This document shows positions 36,976 to 45,844 of a DNA stretch of 64,000 bases, in pieces. The translations under genes were made by a program, and so were the position numbers. Source of the stretch: Pelagomonas calceolata (taxonomy: Eukaryota > Sar > Pelagophyceae > Pelagomonadales > Pelagomonadaceae); assembly GCA_918797485.1 (NCBI GenBank), contig CAKKNE010000001.1, positions 5,828,001 through 5,892,000 of the forward strand. The letters run 5' to 3'. The notes beneath the pieces are model-generated. The model had not been told where the DNA came from, made no database searches, and worked only from the letters and a program-made list of their open reading frames with translations. The number at the start of each line of letters is the position of its first letter. Position 1 is the stretch's first letter.

Positions 36976-39271
36976 ATGGCGTCCATGGTGTCAGTAGTCC
37001 TCACGGAGGACCCCGAGGACCTGCGCAAGAAGCGGAAAGAACAGTGGTGGGGCGCCTACAATGATACGGAGTGGTACGTCATCGAACCGATGGCGTTCTG
37101 GAAAGCTGCCTTCGACGGCTGCACTGCTTTACTCTTACTCGTGCTGGCCTTCTACATCCCGTTCTCCATCGCGTTTCTGGACGTCGGGGACTTCATCTGG
37201 TTCGATTGGTATCAGTTAGTGTGGTTCTCGGTCGACATCATCCTGAGTTTTTGCTCGCCCTACGAGAACGAGGAGGGCTGGGTCACGAATCCCAAGTGGA
37301 TCGCGGCGGAGTACTTCCAGTGCTTCTTTTGGGTGGACACTATATCTACATTTCCCTTTGCGTTGGTGCTGGGGGCGTCGGGCGGCGCATCGCCGCTGAC
37401 GAAGCTGCTCAAGATGCCTCGTTTAATAAAAGCGCTGCGCGTGCTCAAGATGACGAAGCTGACGCGCGCCTACAAGCTCGACGAGGTCATCAGCTGTGCA
37501 TAATTCAACCAGTGAGTCGGGTCCATGCCGTCGAGCAGGTGTCGCGTCGATGGCGTGGAGGCCATGATCCAGCGGATGTGGAGACGCGCCCCGAGAATTT
37601 GATTTATGCACAGGTCATCAACCAGCTGGCGACACACCTCCATGTCCCTCCCAACGCGGCGACGCTGGTCATCCTGGGCACGCTCGGGCTCGTCGTGAAC
37701 CACGTCTTCGCGTGCATATGGTTCTATCTGGGCGCCGACGACTTCTCGGAGGAGTGCTCGACGGCGGACGTGCCGGCGCGCGCCTGCACCTGGATGCAGG
37801 TCCACGGGCTCCACCCGCACCGCACTGTGTGGAACTCACCTCCACGTCGCGTCGACCCACGCCTGAAATTTGATTTCCGCACAGGCACCGGGGGAATTGG
37901 TACCTCTACATTACGTGTTTGTACTGGTCGGTCATGACCCTCTCGACCGTCGGCTACGGCGACATCTCGCCCAACACGACCGAGGAGAAGATCTTCACCA
38001 TTGTTGTGATCTTCACCGGAGTGTCCGGTTACGCGATGCTCATCCAGGCGATCGGTACGGCGATGGCCGGCGATCCTAACAAGCTATCGCACACCAAGGC
38101 GATGCGGAACTACCTGTACGACTACGAAGTGCCGCCGGATTTGGCGAAGCGCATACTTCACTTTCTACGCCTAAGGGACAAAAAAATGCGCCAGGAGTAT
38201 ATCGAGCCTGAGGTAGATCTGTGTATCGAAACACTATCAAAACCGCTGCGACGGCGCCTCGTGCTCCACACGCGCAGGGACTTGGTCGAGCGAGTACCGT
38301 GGTTCTTGGGAAGGCCCATGAAGTTCGTCGCCGACGTGTGCCCTCTGCTCAAGTCGGTCGTCGCGTCCCCTCTGGAAGTTGTCGGCGCGACGGGCGTGTC
38401 TGCCTCGGCGCTGGTCTTTGTCGTGAAGGGCGACCTCGCGGCCTTTGAGCACGCTTCGAAGACGCCGAAATGTGCGACGCCGAACACCATCAAGCATGGC
38501 TTGAGTGACTTGGGCGGAGACATTGATAATGAGTTGCTCGCGTACGAAGCGGCGGATCGAGATAGGCGGTACACGTGGGGACCCGATTCGACGTTCGGCC
38601 TGCCGGGCTGCGTGCTGGATAAGACGTGGCGCCTCGACATCCTCGCGCTCGACGACTGCGAGATGCTGTCGTTCCCCAAGGACGAACTTCTTAAGTTGAT
38701 GGGCCAACACGACCACGCCGCGATCCTGCCCGAACTTGTGAGGGAGGCCGAGGAAAGTGTCGCCGAGCATCCAGCCCTGTTCAGCGATGCCGACGAAGCT
38801 GAACGACCAAGTTCACCGCCGCCACAACGGGATGCGACCGCCTCGCCGACTCCAGATGAGGTCAAAAGCAGCTACGCCTGCGACCGTTTGGTGGCTCGCC
38901 GCGCCGACGTGGCCGCGTTCCTCGCGCAGCACATATCACCGGCGTCGCTCTCGGCCGACGACGAGTCGGCAGCGCTCGTGCGTGACTTCGTCGAGGCGCA
39001 CACGGAGCGGCCTCCGGAGCGCGTGCCGACGACGACGGAGACTCGTCGGTCGCCGCGGCAGAGCCCGCCCGCGCGGCCGCCGCCTCCCGAGGAAAACGGC
39101 CCGGCAACGTTGTGGGACCCGTCCACGGGCCCACCACAGGCGCGGCCCGTCATCGTCGAGGACGCGTCGACGGGCCCGCGCGCGCGGTCTGTGGTCGTCG
39201 ACGACGCGCCGCCCCCCGACGACGACGATCCCGCGGAGATGCTCTGTGGGGCGCTCGTCGGGGGGGAGTAG
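36976..39271 (+). CDS. Voltage-gated K+ channel of the EAG/CNG type, two introner introns
   Basis: Exons 36976-37485, 37614-37816 and 37885-39271 give 699 residues. Six membrane helices: S1 near residues 40-65 (FDGCTALLLLVLAFYIPF), an S4 with basic residues about every third position (LLKMPRLIKALRVLKMTKL, about 143-165), S5 (LVILGTLGLVVNHVFACIWF), and the pore TLSTVGYGD (filter about 260-264), which is potassium-selective. S6 and a C-linker follow, then a cyclic-nucleotide-binding-like fold (GATGVSASALVFVVKGDLAAF ... DKTWRLDILALDDCEML) that lacks a clear RxA nucleotide-binding motif, as in EAG channels. The C-terminal 180 residues are acidic and Pro-rich. The first introner sits right after S4 and the second just before the pore helix. 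Both splice to the expected protein sequence. Confidence 0.9.
37486..37613 (+). mobile_element. Introner intron, copy 5 (reverse orientation)
   Basis: 128 bp. Target duplication GTCATCA(G/A) at 37486-37493 and 37614-37621. Ends CTGTGCATAATTCAA and TTGATTTATGCACAG keep the same compensating changes in both arms. The interior carries the family blocks in reverse orientation (CAACCAGTGAGTCGGGT at the 5' end). GT donor from the duplication; splicing joins KLDE to VINQLA. Confidence 0.88.
37817..37884 (+). mobile_element. Introner intron, copy 6 (GC donor, very short)
   Basis: 68 bp. Left duplication GCACCGCA at 37817-37824, right GCACCGGG at 37885-37892 (6 of 8). The termini CTGTGTGGAA and TTGATTTCCGCACAG are recognisable. 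A GC donor at the duplication start is needed to give HPHRGNWYLYITCLYW, the expected run into the channel pore. Confidence 0.82.
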
Positions 39272-39275
39272 ATAA

Positions 39276-42110
39276 CTAAGAAGTCAACTTATCCCCCAGC
39301 GTCGTGATCATCTCGATGCCCCGCAGCTCGCGGACGCGCTCCTTCGCCGCCGGCCGCGCGGCCATGGCCTTCGCCAGCGTGACGGCGCAGTTCTTGCGGA
39401 CCGTGATCTCCTTGTAGTTCGCCAGCGCGCAGACCAAGCGCTCGAGGCCCTCCCGTTTGATCAACGTGTCCGCGACGGCGCCCCTTACCTCCGCGTCGGA
39501 CGAGTTCAGCGCGCTCAGGACGATCTTCGCCGCGTTCCCCGCGCAGTTCGCGGACGGCGGGTTCGCCGGCGTCTGGCAGACGCTCTGCGCCGTGATGGCG
39601 CCGAGGTCGCGCTTCGGCTCCGGCAATTGCGCAAGGACGAGCTCGTAGCCCTTTCTTTTCAGGAACTCGTTTATCGTCTCCGGCGTCGTGTCCTTGCCCT
39701 GCAACACGCCGGCCAGCGCGCGCACGACGTTGTCGCGCTCGATCGAAGCCCACTGATCCGTCCTCGCGGCAGCCGCCGCCGCGGCCTGCGCCAGCGCCGC
39801 GGGCGCGCCCGGCGCGCTCCGTAAAGTGGCAGCCCCGCGCGACCCGGGCGCCGTTGTTAATCGAGCCAGCAACCCGGCCGCTCTAGCTTTGACCTCATGA
39901 TCACACGTCGACTTCAGAAGCTTGAAGGTCTCGGCGACGCCGCCGGCCGCCTCGCACGCCGCGGTCGCCTCGGCGCACGCGAAGCACGCGTTCGCCGCGG
40001 CCACTAAAGCGGCGCCGCGCGTATCCGTCGCATGCTTCGCGTCGGCCGCGACGGCCACGCAGACGCCAATCGGCGTCGCCTTCGCGTCCCCCGTGACGGC
40101 CACCCCAAAACGTTTCCGGGCTTTGTCGTCCTTCGCGAGGTGGGCCAATCCAAAACAAGCGTAGCCCACGGCCTCGCCGGCGATGGCGCTGCACAGGACA
40201 TCCGGGTTCCCGATGGCCCCCAACAGATCTTCGCCTGGTGGGGTTGGCTTGAGCTTCGACGCGCCTCTCATCAGCGCACCTAGAGTCTCGACGACACACG
40301 GCTCCACAGATAATAGAGGACCGTGGTTGACGGCGGCAAGATCTCTCAAACACCGCGCCGCGTGCGCGGCGCCCGCAGCTTTAGGTAGGCGGAGGGCCGC
40401 GGTCGCTTTGCTGGAAAACGCGGCGGCGCCGGCGCCGCAGCACCGTGACAAATGCGCCAGGATGGCTTCGTTTTTCAGTAAAGCTTGAACGGCTTGCGGC
40501 GACGACCCGTCGGCGCCGGCCAGCTCGGCGCAGAGCTCGCAGGCCGCGGCGCGCGCCTCCGCGGCCGAGCCCGCGGACGTGTCGGCGAGGTACTTGACGG
40601 CGATGGCCAGCGCGCCGCCGTCGATAGCCACAACCTTGGACTTGGGCTCCTCGCGCACCGCCGCCGCCAAAGCGGACAGGACGAGGCCCGCCTTGGCTTC
40701 CTCGACGCGCGTCACTTCCCTTGTATGAGCGTCCACGTCCACCTTCACTGCATCATCCAGATCGAAGCCGCCCGTCTCTATTTGGTCGATGGCGCCCGCA
40801 TCCTTCGGCGCTTCGGCGCCGAGCCGCCTTAATAACATGGAAACGCCGCCCCGGACCCTACACAGCACGCGCGCGTCTGGCGAAGAACGCAGCGCCCCAG
40901 CTAATTTCGGCAATGCATCATCACTACATGCTTCTTTGATCGCATCCTCGACCGCCCTTAAGGAGTCGCCGTCGCCGTCACCCTTCAGCATTTCGCCTAG
41001 AGGGTCGTCCTTCGTCGACAGTTCCCGGAGCTGCTTGAGTAACTCGGCCGACTCCTCCTCCTGTGTCTTCTTGGGCGGCGGCGGTGGTAATTTATCTAAT
41101 TTCTCCTCGACGATGGACTCCGACGCCTCGTCCCGCAACGCTTGCGTCGCCTGCTCGAACTGCGCCATTATCAAACTCAAGGATTGTTGCGACGCCTTCG
41201 ACTCGCTCTCCTGGAGTAGTGCCATGGCCTTTTTCAAGTCATTCACGGCCTCCCGCAAATCCCCCGCATGCTTACGCGAGGAATACGCCGTCGCCCTCCG
41301 AGACAAAGCCTTGGCGTGGAAGTCCGCGCCGCCCCTTCTACCTATCCTTACCGCCCGATGGCAGAACTCGAGCGCGTCGTCCCATGCTCTTTTTTTCAAG
41401 TAAACTTGGGCCACATTGAGTAAAGTAGCCTTTTCATACGGCCGCACACTCAGACTTTCTCTATATAACTTGAGGGCCTCGTCGAATTTCTTGGCCTTGA
41501 AGTAGCGATTCCCCTTCAAGCGTTTCCCACCGGCCGTCTCGTCCTTTTTGGCGTTACTTTTTTCCCGTTTCTTCTGGTCTGCAATGAAATTATCACAAAA
41601 ATCCTTGTTATTTTTTTCAAATTCCGCGTTCTCCTTCTCCGTCTTCTTCCGCTCCAACTCCTGCTGCTCTTCCAGTGAAGCGGGGTCGCTCGGCGTCCAC
41701 GTCGACCACCTCCCGTAGTCGTTTTCGTACTTCCTCATTGCTATATCTTGAGCCGTTTCCCCGTCATGGTTCTGCACGGAATCATCTAACACTTCATCAT
41801 TATCAATAGGGTAGAGCACGTCGGCGCCCTCCCACCACCTTGCATGTTCTTCGACCTTCTCCTTAGCTTCTCGTTCTATCCTTCTTCGTTCGATGTCAGC
41901 TAAACGCTTCGCCTTCGCCGCCGCCGCCTCGGCCTTCTCCCGTTCTTCCTGTTCGCGCTCCCGCTCCAATTGCTCCACCGAAATCTTCCCGGACTTGATG
42001 TCGTTGATCTTTTGTTCTACTTCTTTCGCCTTCTCGAGGAATTCGTCGACGTCCTTCATGCCGAAGCCCATCTTCTTCTCCATGTCGAGGTTGGCCATGG
42101 GGTCCATCAT
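39276..42110 (-). CDS. TPR plus armadillo-repeat protein (TTC12/UNC-45-like)
   Basis: 944 residues from the ATG at 42110 (MMDPMANLDMEKKMGFG). N-terminal DVDEFLEKAKEVEQKINDI, then a charged coiled coil and FCDNFIADQKKREKSNAKK. Next comes a TPR domain (about 200-310: GNRYFKAKKFDEALKLYRES, ATLLNVAQVYLKKRAWDDAL), and the remainder is Ala/Leu-rich helical repeats of armadillo type. This order is found in TTC12, a factor for pre-assembly of axonemal dyneins, and in UNC-45/Cro1 myosin chaperones; the N-terminal 'FLxK...E...I' segment leans to TTC12. The frame stays open 211 codons upstream through a GC-rich region with tandem repeats; I treat that as 5' DNA because it is low complexity. Convergent with the K+ channel gene. 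Confidence 0.7.
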   Translation of the reverse strand: MMDPMANLDMEKKMGFGMKDVDEFLEKAKEVEQKINDIKSGKISVEQLEREREQEEREKAEAAAAKAKRLADIERRRIEREAKEKVEEHARWWEGADVLYPIDNDEVLDDSVQNHDGETAQDIAMRKYENDYGRWSTWTPSDPASLEEQQELERKKTEKENAEFEKNNKDFCDNFIADQKKREKSNAKKDETAGGKRLKGNRYFKAKKFDEALKLYRESLSVRPYEKATLLNVAQVYLKKRAWDDALEFCHRAVRIGRRGGADFHAKALSRRATAYSSRKHAGDLREAVNDLKKAMALLQESESKASQQSLSLIMAQFEQATQALRDEASESIVEEKLDKLPPPPPKKTQEEESAELLKQLRELSTKDDPLGEMLKGDGDGDSLRAVEDAIKEACSDDALPKLAGALRSSPDARVLCRVRGGVSMLLRRLGAEAPKDAGAIDQIETGGFDLDDAVKVDVDAHTREVTRVEEAKAGLVLSALAAAVREEPKSKVVAIDGGALAIAVKYLADTSAGSAAEARAAACELCAELAGADGSSPQAVQALLKNEAILAHLSRCCGAGAAAFSSKATAALRLPKAAGAAHAARCLRDLAAVNHGPLLSVEPCVVETLGALMRGASKLKPTPPGEDLLGAIGNPDVLCSAIAGEAVGYACFGLAHLAKDDKARKRFGVAVTGDAKATPIGVCVAVAADAKHATDTRGAALVAAANACFACAEATAACEAAGGVAETFKLLKSTCDHEVKARAAGLLARLTTAPGSRGAATLRSAPGAPAALAQAAAAAAARTDQWASIERDNVVRALAGVLQGKDTTPETINEFLKRKGYELVLAQLPEPKRDLGAITAQSVCQTPANPPSANCAGNAAKIVLSALNSSDAEVRGAVADTLIKREGLERLVCALANYKEITVRKNCAVTLAKAMAARPAAKERVRELRGIEMITTLGDKLTS

Positions 42111-42741
42111 CTTTGACGAGGGCTGCTGGCTCGTCGCGGCACGGGTGTGGCTGCTGTGGCTGCTGGCTGGTCGCGGCACGGGCGTGCTGTCCCTGCACGA
42201 CGGCTGCTGGCGCTGGGGTGTGCTTGCTGTGGGCAGCCCTGCGCGACGGCTGCTGACTGGTCGCGGCGCGTGCGTGCTGCTCGCGACGTTCCGGTCACTG
42301 CCGAGCGTGGGGCAGCGTTTCTCGCGCGCTGCGGCCCGATCGATGTCTGCCGCGCTGAGCCGTCGATCTCTTTGCCTGCCCAGCGCCCCGCCCGGGGGCG
42401 CCTCGTTTCGTTCGCGTCCGAGGCGTGGCTCCAGCCCCACGAGACCTCCCGGAGAGGGCTGCGTCGCGGATCCGAGCCTTGCTTCACCCCCACCCTCCAA
42501 TCGAGATGTCGAGCGTGGCGCTACAGAGAGGCGACGATCAAACGCCGTGTGACCGCCGGTCGAAGCGCCCGGCTGCAGGGGCTGCCGCGAACAGGGCCGT
42601 TCGCACCGTTTCATCACCGCGGGCTGCCCTCTCGGACGCGTCGCGCCGCCGCGACAGCCTAACGCCATAGCGGAAAAGCACGCTGCCCTCTCGGACGCGT
42701 CGCGCCGCCGCGACAGCCTAACGCCATAGCGGGAAAGCACC
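42111..42741. promoter_or_regulatory. Divergent region with degenerate and perfect tandem repeats
   Basis: About 630 bp between two divergent starts. 42121-42276 holds about three degenerate copies of a unit around GCTGGCT(C/G)GTCGCGGCACGG. A near-perfect 59-bp duplication lies at 42623-42740. No recurrent 5'-flank motif seen. No gene called, though the minus-strand frame is open across most of it. Confidence 0.5.
42623..42740 (+). repeat. Tandem duplication of 59 bp next to a start codon
   Basis: Two adjacent copies (42623-42681, 42682-42740) differing at one base, ending one base before the ATG of the MATH-like gene. The near identity means the duplication is recent. Confidence 0.92.
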
Positions 42742-43629
42742 ATGGGTCAGGAGCTCTCGGCCCTGACCGCCGCGGAGAAGCCCGTCCCGCGCGTGTCCTG
42801 CGAGATCGACGAGGTGACCGGGGCGCCGCCGCCGCGCTGCGTCACGCCGCCGCGCACGCCGCCGCGCGCAACAATGAAAGACGTTACGATAAAGCGGCCG
42901 CCGCGCCAGCGCCCCGCGAAGGCGCCCGGCTACCTCCACCGCAAACGGAGCGAAGCCAAGAGCTTCCTACGCGTGTCGCTCCGACGGTGGGCGCGGTCCG
43001 TCGGCGCGTGGTCGCTCGACGCCTTTCGGCTAAGGGGCTACGCGCGGAACCGCCGGCGCATCGCGGGTCAACACTGGGAGGCGCCCTTCTTCTGGGACGT
43101 CGGCGACTGGAAGTCCGTGCGGGAGCGGCCGTTCCGGGCGCGGGTCGTTTCCATGGATTTCGAGCGGGGCGGCCATGCATTTAATATCGACCTCTACCCC
43201 GGCGGCTTCCGCGAGGACGGCAGGGCGTCGGTCGGCGCCTACCTGCGCTATACGGGCGACCGGCCGTGCCTCGAGCTGCGGCTGCGCCTGTCCGTCGTGG
43301 ACCAGCGCGGCGGGCCCGACGTCGCGTGGCGGTCCGGCCTCGCGCTGCTCGGCGCGACGGCGCGCCTCGACCAGGGCGTCGTGACGAACTGGGGCTCGGC
43401 GCGCCTCGTGCCGCGCGTCTGGCTCGCGGCGGGCAACGGGCACCCGGGACTCGTCGTGGACGACTGCGTGCGGTTCCGCGTCGACGTCATGATCCTCGGC
43501 GAGCGGCGCGTCGACGTGAACCCGCTCGGGGGCCTCGCGCTGCCGCTCGCGCGGGAGGTCGTCGGCGCGCCGATCACGCCCGTCAAGCGGCGCTCCATCA
43601 CTTCGCCGATGAAGGGGCGGGCACGATAG
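42742..43629 (+). CDS. MATH-like domain protein with possible N-myristoylation
   Basis: 295 residues from ATG 42742 (caccATGG). It starts MGQELSAL, which fits the N-myristoylation pattern (Gly2, Ser6). A Pro/Arg-rich segment follows. Residues about 85-270 resemble a MATH/TRAF-type beta sandwich: AWSLDAFRLRGY, RARVVSMDFERGGHAFNID, LYPGGFREDGRASVGAYLRY, RLRLSVVDQRGGPDVAWRSG and PGLVVDDCVRFRVDVMILGE, the family's 'nD.l.i...v' ending. MATH domains bind peptides and often choose substrates for ubiquitin ligases; no BTB or RING is present here. The terminal RRSITSPMKGRAR is basic. A membrane-bound adaptor is a reasonable guess, not shown. Confidence 0.6.
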   Translation: MGQELSALTAAEKPVPRVSCEIDEVTGAPPPRCVTPPRTPPRATMKDVTIKRPPRQRPAKAPGYLHRKRSEAKSFLRVSLRRWARSVGAWSLDAFRLRGYARNRRRIAGQHWEAPFFWDVGDWKSVRERPFRARVVSMDFERGGHAFNIDLYPGGFREDGRASVGAYLRYTGDRPCLELRLRLSVVDQRGGPDVAWRSGLALLGATARLDQGVVTNWGSARLVPRVWLAAGNGHPGLVVDDCVRFRVDVMILGERRVDVNPLGGLALPLAREVVGAPITPVKRRSITSPMKGRAR

Positions 43630-43648
43630 GTATACATAAGAAGACACA

Positions 43649-44050
43649 TTACAAGATCGGCAGGAGCAGCAGCCCGAAGATCGTCCAGACGACGCCCGGC
43701 GGGACGACCTGGGGCACGTCGTCGAAGCCGAAGTCGACGATCAGCGGCGACCCGTCGAGCGCGAGGTACTGCGTGTAGTACGCCAGGAGCGCGAGGAGCG
43801 GGAGCCGGACGAGCGCGAGGTTCGCCAGCGCGCCGCCCGGCTCGTCGTCGCCCGCGGACTCGTCCCACGCGCCCGTGACGATCGCGGGCAGGTTCGCTTT
43901 GCACGTCGCCCAGGCGTTCCGCACGAATTCGTCGTCGGCGCTGGCTCGGCATGCTACGTGACCTCTTCGTCGACTTGTCGTCGCGACGAGGCCTGCTGCT
44001 ATGCTGCAGAGTTGGGGGAGCAGGACTGCCAGTAGCCTCGTGTGGCGCAT
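43649..44050 (-). CDS. Small membrane protein, probable plastid targeting
   Basis: 133 residues from ATG 44050. The N-terminus (RHTRLLAVLLPQLCSIAAGL) is a signal-peptide-like hydrophobic stretch followed by a basic region with Ser, Thr and Arg ending ACRASA, as in plastid precursors. The mature part has one or two hydrophobic helices (LALVRLPLLALLAYYTQYLA; PPGVVWTIFGLLLLPIL) around a short acidic loop (LIVDFGFDDVPQ). I do not recognise the family. Possibly an envelope or thylakoid protein. Its stop is 20 bp from the stop of the convergent MATH-like gene. The frame extends upstream without an ATG. Confidence 0.55.
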   Translation of the reverse strand: MRHTRLLAVLLPQLCSIAAGLVATTSRRRGHVACRASADDEFVRNAWATCKANLPAIVTGAWDESAGDDEPGGALANLALVRLPLLALLAYYTQYLALDGSPLIVDFGFDDVPQVVPPGVVWTIFGLLLLPIL

Positions 44051-44137
44051 TTCCTCGTCGCAGCGGTCCAAGGTCACACTCTTCTGGCCTGAGAACAGTG
44101 TCTGACCAAGCACCTTAGCCGCCAATGGTCTGGAGGC

Positions 44138-44149
44138 GAGTAATTGCTC
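44138..44149 (+). promoter_or_regulatory. GAGTAATTGCTC motif
   Basis: 12-mer also found at 47188 and (reverse) 53749, each within about 90 bp of a start codon. Near-palindromic. Here it is 88 bp upstream of the small membrane protein start. Confidence 0.35.
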
Positions 44150-44181
44150 GAATTGCTCGGAGAGCGTGCACTGAGTACTCT

Positions 44182-44196
44182 CAAAACGGGTTTTTC
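44182..44196. promoter_or_regulatory. CAAAACGGGTTTTTC motif
   Basis: An exact 15-mer also present in reverse at 45784 and 48966. Its core CGGGTTTTTC occurs six times in the window, always in non-coding 5' flanks. Confidence 0.4.
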
Positions 44197-44220
44197 ATTC
44201 ATAGTATCTACTCCAATTAC

Positions 44221-45376
44221 TCATGCAGACTCAAGGTTAGGTCTCCGCCGAGGCCCGCGGCGCCAGTCCGCGGGCGATTCCGGCCCCCGTCGTTTCTTAC
44301 CGGGCCGCTCGCGCCGGTCGTACGCGTCCCGGATCAACCGTCCGTCGTCGAGGCGCGGGAACACGCCGCGAGCGTTGTAGTAGTAGTTGTTCGACGCGTT
44401 CGTCCCGAGCGCGTAGTGGCGCGAGAGCGTTATTTGATTGCTGAACGTCGAGCCCGGCCAGCCCACGAACCACTTCGCTCGGACGCACAATGTCCGGTCG
44501 ACGATCGCGTCGGCCAACAGCGTGTTCTCGACGGGGCTCGACGGCCCTTTGGCCTCGGGGCTGATCGGCCGCTTGTAGACAAAAGGCACGCCGCGCCACG
44601 CGCCGCGGCCCAGGCCCTTCCGCGTGTCGTTGGTTATGTGCGCCGCGTCGATGGCGACGAAGACCCTGTCGACGCCGGAGAGTTCCGTGCGCTGCCGCAG
44701 CCCCCGCGCCAGGCGCGCGAAGTTGAGGAGGCCGAGGGACCGCATCTTATGCCCCATGAAGTTTCGATACCTGCGAGATGAGTCCGTGACGCGTCGTATG
44801 CGCTCGACGCCATCGACGCCGGAATTACAAATCCTTCTCCATGCGCGCGTGGAGGCAGCCGTAGTTGTTGTTCGTGAGGCCCAGCTCGGTCGCGAGGCGG
44901 TCCGCGCGGGCGAGAATCGGCGCCGTCGGCACGAAGGAGGCGTCCAGCGCTTCGTCGGCGGCGTCGCGGGCGTATCTCGGCCGCTTGCGCAGCAGCGAGA
45001 TGTATTGGTTGTATTTGCGGAACAGCGGCTCGGTGCGGAATTTGTTGCCGTCGACAATGGTCGGAAGAGCGTCGACGAGCGGCGGCAGCTGTGAGGACCA
45101 CCCGTCTAGACTCCACACTTGCTCGTGCGGTACATATCTCGACCCGCTAGCTGCCTTCGACCACGAGCCCCGCCACCGCAGCGACGGCAGCGAGATCGCC
45201 GCGCCGCCGCCGGGATGGCGCTTGGCGTCCAAAACGAGCGCGAAGAGGCATTGCTGCATGTTGCTGAGACCGCTGAAGACGCCGGCTCCGAGGCCCGGCG
45301 GGTGGACGCCGTACACGGCCGTGTGATTCGACGAGGCGCTTGCCGCCGCGACCAGCGAGACGACGAGGAGCTTCAT
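44221..45376 (-). CDS. Secreted glycosyltransferase, O-fucosyltransferase-like, one intron
   Basis: Exons 45376-44829 and 44770-44221 give 365 residues. The N-terminus KLLVVSLVAAASASS is a signal peptide. Motifs fit the GDP-fucose protein O-fucosyltransferase type: an N-terminal block with NMQQCLFALVLDAKRH, GCLHARMEKDLYRNFMG (HxRxExD), DRVFVAIDAAHITND, and the C-terminal WFVGWPGSTFSNQITLSRHY near the nucleotide-sugar site. These enzymes work in the ER or Golgi. The 58-bp GT-AG intron (44771-44828) joins MEKDL to YRNF, which the second reading frame needs; its interior (GCGTCGATGGCGTCGAG) slightly recalls the introner family. An alternative ATG at 45403 lies upstream but overlaps the preceding gene. 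Acceptor and sugar are not determined. Confidence 0.65.
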
Positions 45377-45378
45377 CG

Positions 45379-45609
45379 TTAATAGCCCTTGTGGTCTAGC
45401 CATAACAACAACGCGACGAGCGCAATGCCGATGATCGCGAGGACGCTTTTCGTGAGAGCCGTATCGTAAGCAAGGCGCTCTCTCCGTTCTCTCAGCTGCC
45501 CTTGTTTTTGTCCGAGGACTTCAGTGAACTTGTTTGAGGTTCTTCTCTCCCAACTCGGACCACCAGAAACGTCCTGGAATACACCCTTTTTACGGCCGCG
45601 CCGTCCCAT
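45379..45609 (-). CDS. Small tail-anchored membrane protein
   Basis: 76 residues from ATG 45609. A basic N-terminus (MGRRGRKKG), a charged helical middle (KQGQLRERRERLAYDTAL) and a single C-terminal membrane helix (SVLAIIGIALVALLLWLDHK) make a tail-anchored topology. No family recognised; resemblance to small ER membrane subunits is only general. Its stop codon lies just two bases before the ATG at 45376 of the following glycosyltransferase on the same strand, and another ATG of that gene (45403) overlaps it, so one transcript may carry both. Confidence 0.6.
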   Translation of the reverse strand: MGRRGRKKGVFQDVSGGPSWERRTSNKFTEVLGQKQGQLRERRERLAYDTALTKSVLAIIGIALVALLLWLDHKGY

Positions 45610-45783
45610 GAAGTATGATGCCCTTTTTCTCCTGCTTGCAAGCTTGGAGGCTTAAGTTAAACTTGTGTGGATCAGCGCTTCGCGACGTCACGGGCGTTCG
45701 CGTCGACAGCCGCCGTCTCTAATCGTCGTCCTGCGCGTGTCGCTGGCGCGCGATACGCTTTGCAAGCGCTGCAAAATTTGCTG

Positions 45784-45798
45784 GAAAAACCCGTTTTG
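45784..45798. promoter_or_regulatory. GAAAAACCCGTTTTG motif
   Basis: Second copy of the 15-mer, about 175 bp upstream of the small tail-anchored protein start and beyond the stop of the JmjC gene. Confidence 0.4.
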
Positions 45799-45844
45799 CA
45801 AGACCAAAAAAACACAACTAACTTAAGAATCCCGAGGAGGAGGA

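Noticed and set aside
42111-42743. 211-codon in-frame extension of the TTC12-like protein
   Set aside because: Low complexity, built from GC-rich tandem repeats; the ATG at 42110 begins the recognisable N-terminus.
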